Under the pieces are notes generated by a model. The model worked only from the letters and a program-made list of their open reading frames with translations, searched no databases and was not told the DNA's origin. Below, piece after piece: positions 11,501 to 23,500 of a stretch of DNA of 64,000 bases. Location: contig ML058453.1 in assembly GCA_003013855.2 (NCBI GenBank), forward strand, positions 8,053,861-8,117,860, in the 5' to 3' direction. This DNA comes from Liriodendron chinense (Eukaryota; Streptophyta; Magnoliopsida; Magnoliales; Magnoliaceae). Position 1 is the stretch's first letter; each line of letters starts with the position of its first letter. The position numbers and the translations under genes were made by a program.

Positions 11501-14500
11501 GTTCTAGATCATAGGGTTGTTTATTTCCATAGGATTGTTTATTTTGAGTTCGTTGCTTTTTCAGAGCGTCATTTAGTTTCATTCATGTCTGTCTCCCAGA
11601 GATCTTCAGAGTCAGTCGATGCATTTGCCTGTCACATTCATGATTTGCATACATATATTAGACAACGGATAGATAAGAGCAATGATAGTTATAAATGTTC
11701 AGCCGACTTGCATTATAAGTTACAAGATATTCAGGAAGGAGATTATATAATGGTGAGGATAAGGCCAGAGCGGTTTTCTCAGCGTACCGCTAAGAAATTA
11801 CAAGTTTGCAGTGCTAGACCATTCAAAAGTTTGCGAAGAGTTGGGTCCAATGTGTATAAGATGGACCTTCCACCTGAAATGAGCATTAATCCAACGTTTA
11901 ATGTGGAAGATCTAGTCCATTCCCCCAATCCTGCCATTAATACCTCTTCTATTTCGTGGCCATATTCTAAGTTTCTTTCTCAACCTATTCCACTCCTTCC
12001 CCCATCGATTGATCGAAAGGAAGAAATTGAAAGGATTGTGGATGAAGAAATAGTTTCCACGAGAGATGGAGGTTTTTAGAGATACCTTGTAAAATGGAAG
12101 AACAAACCATCATCCAATTCTACATGGTTGATAGAGGCGGAGTTGCAAAGAGTTGATCTAGACTTGCTAGAGAGGCACAAGAGTTTTAACTCGTTTGAGT
12201 CGAGTTCTTCTCAGACGAGGAAAATGATGCGGACATCAGGTCCTTTACGGTTTATCAGCGTAGGAGGCGAGTGACACCTATATCTTTATGGCTCGATGAT
12301 GATGGGCTTGGATCGTTCGTGACGACTTGAGGAGCATCGAAGACCTTACACATGTAGTCTGAGACATTTGAGAAGACCCCACCTTGGGAAGACATGTGTA
12401 AGTTGCTTGGAGGAGATGATCGGATCGTTGGTTCGTCGTGGCCTACCTTCATCGTGCCATCATCGGAGGCCATCCGGCATCTTAGATTTGCGTTTATTAT
12501 ATGCACTTTTACTTATTTGAGTTTTGGGTCAGTGTGTACACGTTTTTTTGTGCGAATGTCTTTTTTTAAAAATTTGTTAGTAGGGGTATTATGGTAATTA
12601 TGTTAATTTCGAATTTTATAAGGTTGTTGCCCTAAACCTTTTTCATTATGCTATTGATTAATTAAAGAAAACCTTTTTGGTGCCTCCTTCCTCTCTCTCT
12701 CTCTTGGAACTTCATCTTTTTCTCTAATCCTCTTCTTCTTTTTTCTTCTTATGCCCCTCCAACATTCTTCTATGGTAAGTTATTCTCCCTTTTTTCTCTA
12801 CTTCCATTATCTCCATTCTTTGAATCTTAAAATCTGAGAATTTACTCAAAACCCTAAATTTTCGAGTTTTCAAATCCTTAATCCGAGAAAATCCTTGATC
12901 TCTCGGACTAGTGATTCCCATTGGGCATTTGGGTTATAACCATGCAAGATCGGGAGGTTCCATCCGTCGCCGGATCCAACCTAAGCAATAATTGAATTTC
13001 ACATTTCGTGGTTGTGATGATGGCCCACTCCATTGCATGTCTCTTTGTGGGTTTCTTAGTTTATGATGGTTGATGTTGAATTTCTAGATTATTATTGTCT
13101 TTTATTTCCGTTGGATTATGTGTTCATGAGTATGTATTAAAATTAGGGCGTCCTGCATTACATGCTCCAGTCGCGCTCTAGTGCAGTCATCTTGGATTAA
13201 AGAATAGCCTTCTAAAAATCAAACAACCACTTTCTCTAAAAGCTCGAGCCGTTAGAGGATGGTGTAACAATGTATATCAAGGGACTCTAACACTCCCCCG
13301 CACGTGCGGGGTGGAACTCCGCACGGGAACATACTAGGCAAGGGTGGAGGCACACTCAACTCACACCCAGGTGGAGGGATACTCACAACTCACACCATAA
13401 ACGCCCCCCCATGGGAGAATATATTACTGGTGGAATATTTGCTACTTCCGGGATTTGAACACAGGACCTTTGTTTTGATACCATGTCAAACAACCACTTT
13501 CTCTAAAAGCTTGAGCCGTTACAGGATGGCGTAACAATGTATATCAAGGGGCTTTAATACTAGGGAGTTATATGTGTTACTCAAACAACATACACACTTG
13601 GTATGTCGACACTATGATTTTATACGCGTGGCATAGATTAACTCATGTTAAACCAAGTAAATTGTTTCGTACGGCTCACATTGGTCGTTTGTAGTACATG
13701 TACAAGAGGAAAATAATAAAATCTCAATGGACTGGGTATAGGATTGCCAAATTTGGTGGCATGGCAATAGCAAGTCTTGTCTCATACTCTACGAAAGATA
13801 TTAATTGAGACAATATGGGCAAATATGACAAGTTGCCATTTTTAAGACATTTGTGGTTTGTGTTTACCAAACAAGATTTTTTTTTTTTGAAAAATTGATT
13901 ATTTTCATATATTGGGATCCTTTTTCAGACAAATTACCAAATAGATTTTCAGTACTAAAGTACTAAAATTCAGCACTTTAAGATTTTAGCACTTAATTTA
14001 ATTTTGAGACCTTATTTTTCAGTTTACCAAACGGCACCTTAATCTTTTTGTCAAATTTTTGTGCTGCATTAGACTGCAGATTTTTTTATATTTATTTATT
14101 GAAAGGTAAGACTGCAGAATTATTCATCATGGCTTATGATACTTTAGAATGCAATCACCCAAATGATGGAAATTGTAGTCTCACAATTGGACCATTTGTT
14201 TTCTTCAGTAAACTTGAACTAAACTTGAGTATTGTCCCAGACCACCACTTTGAATTCAGGTCCAAGCTGAACTTCAAGAGATTGCATTCCTAGCCAATTG
14301 CAGTGTGAATTTACTGCAGTTTTAATTTCATTGTACGGCATGCCCAATCACTACCTATTGGTACTGGAAAACGATTGGAAAATTTGAATGGTTTTCCCAT
14401 ATGGACAAATCACTGCTGTTGGTGCAAACCGATTTTAAACTGATCTATAATATCATGTAATTGCTAGTCATCCTGTGATGCAACTGGATGTAACAAACGT

Positions 14501-17500
14501 AGTTTTGTTATCTGCTCTTAATATCCAAAATGACATGGCTCACTTCTAAACTTCTTTCTTTGCTCGAGCATTGGCTTCCAATGCTTGCATTCATGCTTAT
14601 TAACTGTCATCCTTCCATGTCTGTTTCTGATAGAAAAGACAGATTGTGTGTGCATGCGTCGTGTATATGTGCATCTGCATGCCTGCCTTTGTATGCATGA
14701 CATTGGTAGCGAACCATATCTGGATGTTTCTCTTCACACACACACAAAAAAAAATGGTTATCAAAATATGGGTATTGTTAATGTTCTTTCTACCTACCTT
14801 ATTTTGTGGTTGTGTTATAACTGGTACATGCCATTTTGTTTTTCCGTTGTTGTGTTAATAGAAATAATACATGATTTCTTGTAGTCATTTTTCACAAAAT
14901 TGAGTGGTTAAAATTTAATATATGTCTATGTGCAAAGTTTGGCATGTCTGTACTCTTTTTGTAGAAAGTTAGACTAAATTTCTTTTGAACTTGTAACACT
15001 CATATCTATAAAGACTCCAATAATATGTGGAAGAGAGCCTACCGCAACTGCAGAAGAAAGAGCATTGGGTCTTGAGCGCTCTACTGAGCTTAGTGTGAAA
15101 GTGAACCAGGTAATTTTTTTTTTTTTGGTGGTGGATGTGGTTGAGTTTGTATGTCTTAGTTCTACTTTCTGTTTAAAGAATATCCTATCTACTTATAGTT
15201 ATAGACTTATATCAATTTTTCTTTCAATGCTTTCATGCATTAGCAGCTTTTGCCATTGACTTTAAGATTTATCTTTATGGACTTACGGCCTGTTTGGTAA
15301 AACTTAATTTCCACACTTATCACTGAAATTGCCATTTTCAGTGATTTTTTCTGATTCAGGTTGTTTGGTAAATCCAAAACAATAAGTGCTTAATTCACAT
15401 TTTCACTGAAAAATCTAAAATTTTTTAACCTTCCATCCTTTGACTTAAAACTTAACACTGAAAGCGGTAAGTGATTTTGAATTACATTTTTTTAAAATGA
15501 CAACTTTACCCTCCTTTAATGACTTCCGCTGGCAAGTTTTGATGCGTAAAAGTAGGGTGATGTGGCAAAATTCTTTGCCCTCGTTGCGATGTATGCGTTA
15601 TATCCACACCGTCCATCCAATTTGCCCTATCATTTTAGGACATGATCCAAAACATGAGGCAAAACCAAAGATCAAGCCGACCACAACACAAAAACTATGG
15701 GGATAATGATCCCATTGTTGAAACCTTCCTAGGGCCCACCATGATGTTTATTTGCCATCAAATCTGTTCATAAGGTCACCCTGACCTGGATGAAGGGAAA
15801 AGACAAATATTTGCTCGATCTAAAACTTCTATGGCCTCTAAGAAGTTTTCAATGGTAGAGGCTTAATCCCCACTGTTTTCGGTGGTGTGGCCCACTTGAG
15901 ATTTGGATTTACCTCATTTTTGGTCTCATGAACTATAATGATCTAAAAACATGAATGGACAATGTGGATCTAACACATACATCATGGTGGGCCCAAGAAC
16001 TTTGCCACATTAACACTCGTCTGCGTAGCCACGAGGATTTTGTGCGACAGACAGTACTGGAGAGCAGATTAGGTAAGACCTCGGATCCACCGAGGTGGGT
16101 GGGATCCTTGACTGTGGGGCTCATAGTGATGTATGTGTCTTAAATCCACACCTTCCAACCATTTTGAAAGGTCATTTTAGGCTATGATCCAAAATATTAA
16201 GCTGATTCAAATCTTAGGTGGGCCACACCACAGAAACAGTCATGATTGAATCTCTACCATTAAAAACTTCAGGAATTCTACCGTAATGTTTATTTGTCAT
16301 CCAACCTTTTGATAAGGTCACAAACACTTACATGAAGAGACCATATAAATATCATCTAGATCCAAGGCTTTTGTGGCTGACAGAAAGTTTTTAATGGTCA
16401 ATCAACACTGTTTCCTGTATTATGGCCCATCTGAGATTTGGAAATGCTTCATTTTTTTTATCATATCCTAAAATGAACTTTCAATACGAATGGACGACAT
16501 GGATGTAGTCACATACATCACAATGGCCCCACAGTCAGCGGTCCCACCCACCTTGGTGGATATGGGGGACGCGGATTGCCTGCAAAAGCCTTTCGCAGGC
16601 ATCTCCTGCGCTCAGAATCTGGTTGGACCCACCGTGATGTTTTTGAGAAATCTACGCCGTCCAAACGTTTTGTGAGATCATTTTAGGTGTTGCTACCAAA
16701 AATGAACGGGATCCAAGAGTCAAGTGGGCCGAAAAAGTGACGATTGTACTTCCACAGTTGAAATATTCGTGGGGCCACAGAAGTTTCGAATCAGGATAAT
16801 ATTTGTGTTTTCCGTTCATCTCAGTAGGAATGACATTATGAACGGTATGGATGGCATATAAACATCACTGTGGACCCCATAAAGGTTTTAACAGTAGAAA
16901 TTTCCCTAACCATCTTTTGCTTTAGTCAGGCCCACTTGAGTCTTTGATCCGGTTCATTTTTTGGTTGCAACGCCTGAAATGATATCACAAAACGGTTGGA
17001 CGGCATAGATTTCTCAAAAACAACATGGTGGGCCCCACCTAGATGCCTGCGAAAGGCTTTCGCAGGCAATCCGCATTCGGATCTGGGGTCTCACCTACTC
17101 CGCTCCCGGACGCGGGATTGGCTAGTGGTTGGTGCTCTGTGGGCTTGTGTTTCATCCACGCTGTCCATACATATTTCCATATCATTTTATGGTATGAGAC
17201 CAAAAATGAGGTAGATCCAAATATCAAGTGGACCACATCATAGAAAAAAGTGGTGATTGAACGCCCACCATAAAAAACTTTGTGGGCCCATAAAAGTTTT
17301 GGACCAATCTGATATTTGTTTTTTCCCTTCATCCAGGTCTGTGTGACCTAATAATAAATAGGTTGGATGTCAAATAAACGTTACAGTGAGCCATAGGATG
17401 TTTTTAATGGTGGAGATTCAATCTCTACTGTTTTCCTGTGGTGTGGCTTTATATGTGCCTCATTTTTGGTATCATGCCCTAAAATGATTTGGAAAAATGG

Positions 17501-20500
17501 ATGGATGGCATGGATAAAATACATACATCATGACGGGACCCACAGAGCATCGACCACTAGCCACCTGGCTAGTGGCACGCTCACTAGCCAAACGACGCCG
17601 TGGGGGATCGGATCAGTTATTACCTGAGTAACACCTTAGTGGCTGTTACCCTTACTGTGGGGTCCACCTGGATGATTTGCTGCATATCCACGCTGTACAT
17701 CCATTTCTCCTGCCCATGTTAGGATGTGATCCCAAAAAGTAAGCAGATCTAAATCCTAGGTAAACCACACCACGGGAAGCAGTGGTGTTTGAGTGTTTCA
17801 CCATTAAAAATTCTAAAAGACCCATCGTAAGGTTTTCATAATGTTTATTTTCCATCCAACCTGTTGATAATGTCAAGAAGATCTGTATGAAGGGAAACTA
17901 CAAAGATCTACTTAATCCAAAACTTTCGTGGCTCACAATTTTTTTTTAATGGTCATTCATCACTATTTCTAGTGGTGTGGTCCACCTAAGATTTGGGCCT
18001 TCTAAAGTTTTGGGATCATGTCATGAAATGATATGTAAAAACAAATGGATTTCATGGATATATAAAAAATATATCAATGTCGGCCCCACACAGTTAGGGT
18101 TAGGGTAACGACCACTAAGGGGCCACCGTAATAGCTAATCTGCTCCTTGCACCTAAATGTTTGTGAAAAAGTTAGGTGGGGCTCACCATGACGATTGTGA
18201 GAAATCCATCACATCCATCAACTCACCAAATTTGAATCAATTTAGACCCACTAGAGCCTAGAAACCAAAGCTCAAAGTCCAAACCCATAAACCAAATCCA
18301 TATCTTAGGGGCAAATATGACAAATTGCCAATTTTCAGAAATATATGGTTTGTGTTTACCAAATAGGATTTTATGAAAAAAGTACTTAATTTCAGGTATC
18401 GGTAACTTTTTCAGACAAATTACCAAATAGAATTTTCAGTACTTAAAAGTACTAAAATTCAGTACTTTAAGTTTTCAGCACTTAAATTAATTTTCAGACC
18501 TTATTTTTCATTTTACCAAACGGCACCTTAGTCATGTATGAATAATATTAATGAATTAAGTGCTGCTTTGAAGCTGGAAGGCTAACACTAGCTACAATTT
18601 GCAGCTCACCAGACAATTTTCTCACATAATGCTAAAAACTTTATGATTTGTATTTCAGTTCATATTGAGGAGGACAAATGCTTTGTTATCAAATCATTTA
18701 CCACCAAAGGTACGGAGCTTATTTTGTTTTATGATTTATTTAGCAAATTATCTTGAATGTTGCATGATAGGGTATTGCATAAGATTTCCTTATATACACA
18801 TTCTTCAACTATAAAATTAGAAGCTGTGTTGATTGTTTTTCTTTCCTTTTTACGAAGACAAGCCTTACTCAATTTAGGGGCAAGTGTTAACCTCATCCTT
18901 TACTCGGTCTATGAACAACTTGGGTTGGGTGAATTAAAACCACATTCCAACTAGCTGATAGATCTATTCATATACCGAGAGGGATGATAGAAGATGTCAT
19001 TGTCCAAGTTGATAAATTCTACTATCCAGTGGATTTTATTGTCTTGGATACACATCCTGTGATGGGTACCGGTGCTCAAATTCCCGTCATACTTGGCTGC
19101 CCTTTCTTAGCTACTTCAAATGCAATTATCAATTGTAGAAACCGGCTTATACAAATGTCCTTCAAAAATATGGCACTCGAGCTGAATATTTTTTATTTAT
19201 GCAAACAACCTCGGGAAGTTGATGAAGAGGTCCACGAAATAAATTTAATCGAATCATTCGTGGAAGATACATTCCTCTTAACATTCTATTCCGATCCCTT
19301 GGAGGCATGTTTGGCCCACTCTCATGAGATTGATGATGATATGATACGAGAGATGGATGTCATTTTGAATTCTATGCCGATACTTGATAACAAAAGATGG
19401 AAGACACCATTTGAGCCTTTACCTCTAACTGAAAATAAACCTCTTCCATCTAGTATCAAGGCTTCGAAGCTCGACCTAAAACGTTTGCCTACTAATTTGA
19501 AATATATTTACTTAGGTTAAGATGAGACATATCCGGTGGTGATTTCTTCCCACTTGGATATTCGCTGGATTTTTTTTTTCTCAATTCCCTTTCTAGCAAA
19601 CAATAATATCAATAATTGCTTTTAGTTTATCATCCTTGCCATAGAAGCTCCAAGCGCTGACATCCTTTTTGTAAGAAACATGTTTATAGTCGAAAAGCGT
19701 TAAGCTACATAGCACTACAAGCACCACAACACCATGCATATGCTAACCATTTGTTTCTTTAAAACAAATGTGAAAAGCCATGCGTCTTAGTAAAAATAAA
19801 TATGAAAAATGGAGAAAAAAAAAGAAAAAGAAAAAGAAAAAGAAAAGAAAGAAAGAAAGAAAGAAGGGCCGAGAAAAATATTTCATTTTTCAAGTAAAAG
19901 CATATTCAAAACATGTTATCAAATAGATGACTAAACATGTAAATGAATAAATTTTATGCAATTGCGGGGCCCGCAGAATGTAACAATGTAATTGTGTATG
20001 CATCAAGAGAGCTCCATTGTGATGATTGGCTGCTGCAAAATTAGGTCTATTCATTCATTAATTGGGCCACAAAATAGAAAACAATGGACAATCACCATAG
20101 AAGAAAAATTCATGTATATCCAATCATCATGTGGTATGGTGGCCCAGATGATGGACTATGTAGGTTGGATGCCATGCATACACATACCACAGTAGGACTC
20201 AGGCAACAAATGGTTGGAACAAGTTTATTCTACAATGTTGCGTAGAACCAGCTTCCCAAAGGGAAAAAATGAAATAAAAAGTCAAAATGTACCCTAAGTC
20301 AATCATTAAATCAATCAAAATAAAATAAAACTAATTAATCGAGATTTAAAGTTAGAAACATACCTCGATTGAGCTTCAAATAAACTAAAACATGCAAATC
20401 TCAAGTGCCACGGTCCTATGGACAGGTAATATGGGAATCTTGATTTCCCCTTTGTATGAGCTCCAATGCCCATAACATTTTAGCTAGAGGATCTTCTCAC

Positions 20501-23500
20501 AGGGCCGATCAAGCCTATAAAATTTCTTTTCAAACAGTAGTATGGATTGGGAGAATTGAATCAATGATATTCTTGTAGCTAGAGGGTATTTGTGTTGGAG
20601 CAGCAGGGTTTGGAAAGCCGTTTTTCAAAACCTTTTGTTTTATAAAGGGAAACACTTGTTAGTTTTACATCATTTAAAATAGTAATGATTCTTCAGCCAT
20701 AGACATGGATGTCCTTGTACAGATGGTTACGATTATCTGATGGGTGTGATTGTAGAGATAAGCTCCATCCACAATGGTACCCACAATTTGGATGGTAGAG
20801 ATTGATGTACTGTTGTGTCAAGTGTGACGAGAATGAATCACCACCATTTTCAAATATGTGTTGAACTAAAAAAATTTAAAGAATTCAATGCTTGAGACAT
20901 GCTTTAACTACACTAGACTACATAGCATATGCTACAAGCTATGCTATGATTGCCACTTGAAACACTGCTGGCCAGTGGTGACTAATATTTACATAAAAGC
21001 TATGCACCTTGTAACTTAACTCGGATCGCTTACTTCGGAGGGTTCCAAAGCAGCCTGGCTTTGTTATTAAAAAAAGAAGGGAAGATTTGGGAGATTTTTG
21101 CATCCAAACAGTCGAATACACAAAAGCAACCCTCTCTTCTCAATTCTATTACAAAAGCCAAGACTCCCTTACAATGCTTATTACAAGGTACTTATAGATC
21201 TCCTACAACAGCCTGCAACTAACTTCTTGCAAACTCCTAACTAATCATGATTAATATTACCAAAACACGGTGTGATTAGTTACTAACTGCAACTAACCCC
21301 AAAAACCTAAAACTCTAACAAACTTTATCACTCCCTAACTAGTAACTAACCATTAACCAATATAAGAAGGAAATTACAAAGATACTTTCTAAACTCCATA
21401 ATTAACAAATCGTTCAAAAAAAAAAAAAAAAAAAACTCCATAATTAACAAAAATACCCACTTGACCTTATGTGTCTCATATGTGCCTTATGGACCCTGAT
21501 CATTGCAGTGCAATCCACGCTGTCCGAGTAGGCCATTGCCACATGCTCACATGACCTTGGCTTTTTTATTCATAAAACCATTTTTAAAGCCTTTTTGACA
21601 TCTTTAAGGTAAGCTTGTAAGTGGAGAAACACGGTGTTAACTTATCCCTCTACCATATATATATATTTTTTTGAAATATAACTGAAATATATTAAAAAAG
21701 GAACAAGGAAAAGAAAACAAAACAAAACAAAATGAGACACCGAGACGGCGACTTAGCTATAACCCCAAAAACTCCATATTACAACCCTTCAGCTTGGAAG
21801 CCGAGGCAGCCCATTCTAAAACCATTAATCTAATTCTTTGGGAAATACAGGCTGCTGCCTCTACCCATTAATATCCAGCATCTTTGACTAATTGCTTTGC
21901 CGTTGTTATATATATAATGTTATGTTATATTATAGGGTCATCCATCAGTGGAGCTTTCATTTTGAAATGGATCTCTTTTTTGTTTGAAGAAACTCCTATA
22001 GATGTATCAATGTTGGACAAAGTGTGATATTCTTTGTCAATAGTTTCAATCATCTCATGCTATTCTTGGTCAATAATTTTGTATGTGATATTATAGCAGA
22101 AAAAAAGTGCTTCATATGCTTTTGGATGGAAATTATTGAATTGAGTTTGTCCTTGCAGATAGTGGAAGTTGTCTGTTGCAAGTTGACTCCTCTCCAGTCG
22201 GAATTGTATTACCATTTTATACACTCAAAAAATGTACTTTTTTTTTTTTTTTTGTATTGCTTTAATGTTCTTTGAGATGTTGAAAGCATAACAATATTCA
22301 GCATAGTTCACTGAAAGTGAATGGGTGGACATTATCTCTTACTATTTACTTTTCCTACATTGTAGGTTAAACGAGCAATTGTTGAGGAGATGAAGCAGTC
22401 AAAAATTTTGGCATATATTACGGCTCTTAAAAAGCTTTGCAACCATCCAAAAGTATGCTTAAACAATATTCTCTTTAATCATCAATGTGTATTGTTTCCA
22501 TTGACTTTTAGGATATTTGTAGATAAACAATAGTAGAAGTTACTCAGATATTTGTATCATTTATTTGATTTTATTCATATCTCCGATGTCATGGCCATTT
22601 CATTGAGCAAGCTATTGCACACATGCCCATTGGGACAATAAAAGTTCATACTTCACATATTAATCTGTGTGAAAGTACAGCGGTATGATTGCAGAGCACC
22701 TTTGGCCACTCTTTTTGATGAAAACCAAAACCGAGATTGTGATAGTCCAGCAATTGTTTCTACTCTCATCATGGATAATATTTACTGTATCTTGCAGCTT
22801 ATTTATGATACAATCCGAAGTGGGGGTTCAGGGACATCGGGTTTTGAGGACTGCATGCGCTTCTTCCCACCGGAACTCTTCTCTGGAAGGTAAGTGATTG
22901 CTGGTTGTTTTGTCTGTGTATTTGTTGTCTTAAAGATTATTTTCATGGATGTCCCTTTTGCTGTTCTGGTAGATCAGGATCATGGACTGGTGGTAATGGT
23001 ATTTGGGTAGAATTGTCTGGGAAAATGCATGTCTTAGCTCGATTATTGGCCCATCTGCGTCAGAAAACAGATGATCGAATTGTTCTTGTTTCCAACTACA
23101 CGCAGGTGCGAAATGATGATTCTCTGTACATAAATTAGTTTGTGATTATAGAAACCATAGATCTGTTGTTTCTGTTGTTATTGTTTTTGTTTCTTTCTTT
23201 ATAGATTTGGTAAAAGGCTTAGAATGTTGAAAACTGTAGGAATGCAAAAATGATGTTCAACAAAGAAAAAACTGAAAAATGTATCAATGACTCATTATAC
23301 ACACCACAATTTTCTACATCATTACCTACTTATTATCATCCAATGGCACTATGCTTACTGTATACTACATTTATGCATAGTTCTCATCATTTCCATTCAA
23401 TTATGATGGTTCCAAAGAACCACAACATTCTTTCTATTGTTAGCTATACTTACCACGAACCTCCAAATTCTTAGATGTGCACCACGAGACTTTTGCCCAT

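Larger units (their letters stand above)
9099..13160 (+). mobile_element. Ty3/gypsy LTR retrotransposon, internally deleted
   Basis: Two directly repeated LTRs (9099-10063 and 12225-13160) begin TGATGCGGACATCAGG and end GGCGTCCTGCA plus a few bases. The 5' LTR is followed at 10068-10078 by TGGTATCAGAG, the primer-binding site for initiator tRNA-Met. Candidate 5-bp target duplications are CATGT (9094-9098) and CATGC (13161-13165), one mismatch. Only about 2.2 kb of internal DNA remains, against 4-5 kb in autonomous elements. It keeps pieces of reverse transcriptase and the integrase tail and is therefore non-autonomous. The LTRs differ by scattered substitutions and small indels, so it is not a very recent insertion. 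It lies in the RAD54 9.5-kb intron inside a hAT-like MITE. Confidence 0.93.
8369..14040. mobile_element. hAT-like MITE, split by later insertions
   Basis: The left end AGGGCCTGTTTGATAAAAC (8369) and right end TTTACCAAACGGCACCTT (14040) are imperfect inverted repeats of the GGCCTGTTTGG class common in plant hAT MITEs. Subterminal CAGCACTTA motifs are mirrored at both sides. The same pair of ends recurs at 15287-18531, which supports a real family. The element's own sequence is about 8369-9098 and 13560-14040; the rest is nested insertions (Ty3/gypsy 9099-13160, TRIM 13217-13559). I could not find a clean 8-bp target duplication. Confidence 0.65.
5558..15013 (+). other. RAD54 9.5-kb intron: repeat content
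   Basis: The donor is GAA/GTGAGT and the acceptor ATAAAG/ACTCCA. Content in order: a SINE-like stretch (about 5885-5990); unassigned AT-rich sequence at 5990-8368, whose segment around 6115-7290 resembles the long-terminal-repeat style of plant retroelements but has no partner repeat here; a hAT-like MITE pair of ends (8369 and 14040) enclosing a Ty3/gypsy element (9099-13160) and a TRIM (13217-13559); then plain intron, 14041-15013. Without the insertions the intron would be about 3.8 kb. No exon-like frame conserved with RAD54 occurs inside. Confidence 0.8.
15287..18531. mobile_element. Second hAT-like MITE, filled with Mutator-like MITEs
   Basis: The left end GGCCTGTTTGGTAAAACTTA (15287) and right end CATTTTACCAAACGGCACC (18531) match the ends of the element at 8369-14040. 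Mirrored subterminal motifs (AGTACTAAAATTCAG, CAGCACTTA) match too. Its own arms are about 15287-15550 and 18150-18531. The interior is five successive Mutator-like MITEs. It lies in RAD54 intron 15110-18658, ending about 130 bp before the next exon. Confidence 0.65.

Noticed and set aside
10673..12216. Endogenous pararetrovirus
   Set aside because: The fragments sit between two LTRs with a tRNA-Met site and have integrase and chromodomain pieces, which is Ty3/gypsy, not caulimovirus.
18095..18106. Two telomere-like TTAGGG units
   Set aside because: They belong to the right arm of a Mutator-like MITE; plant telomeres are TTTAGGG and two units are not an array.
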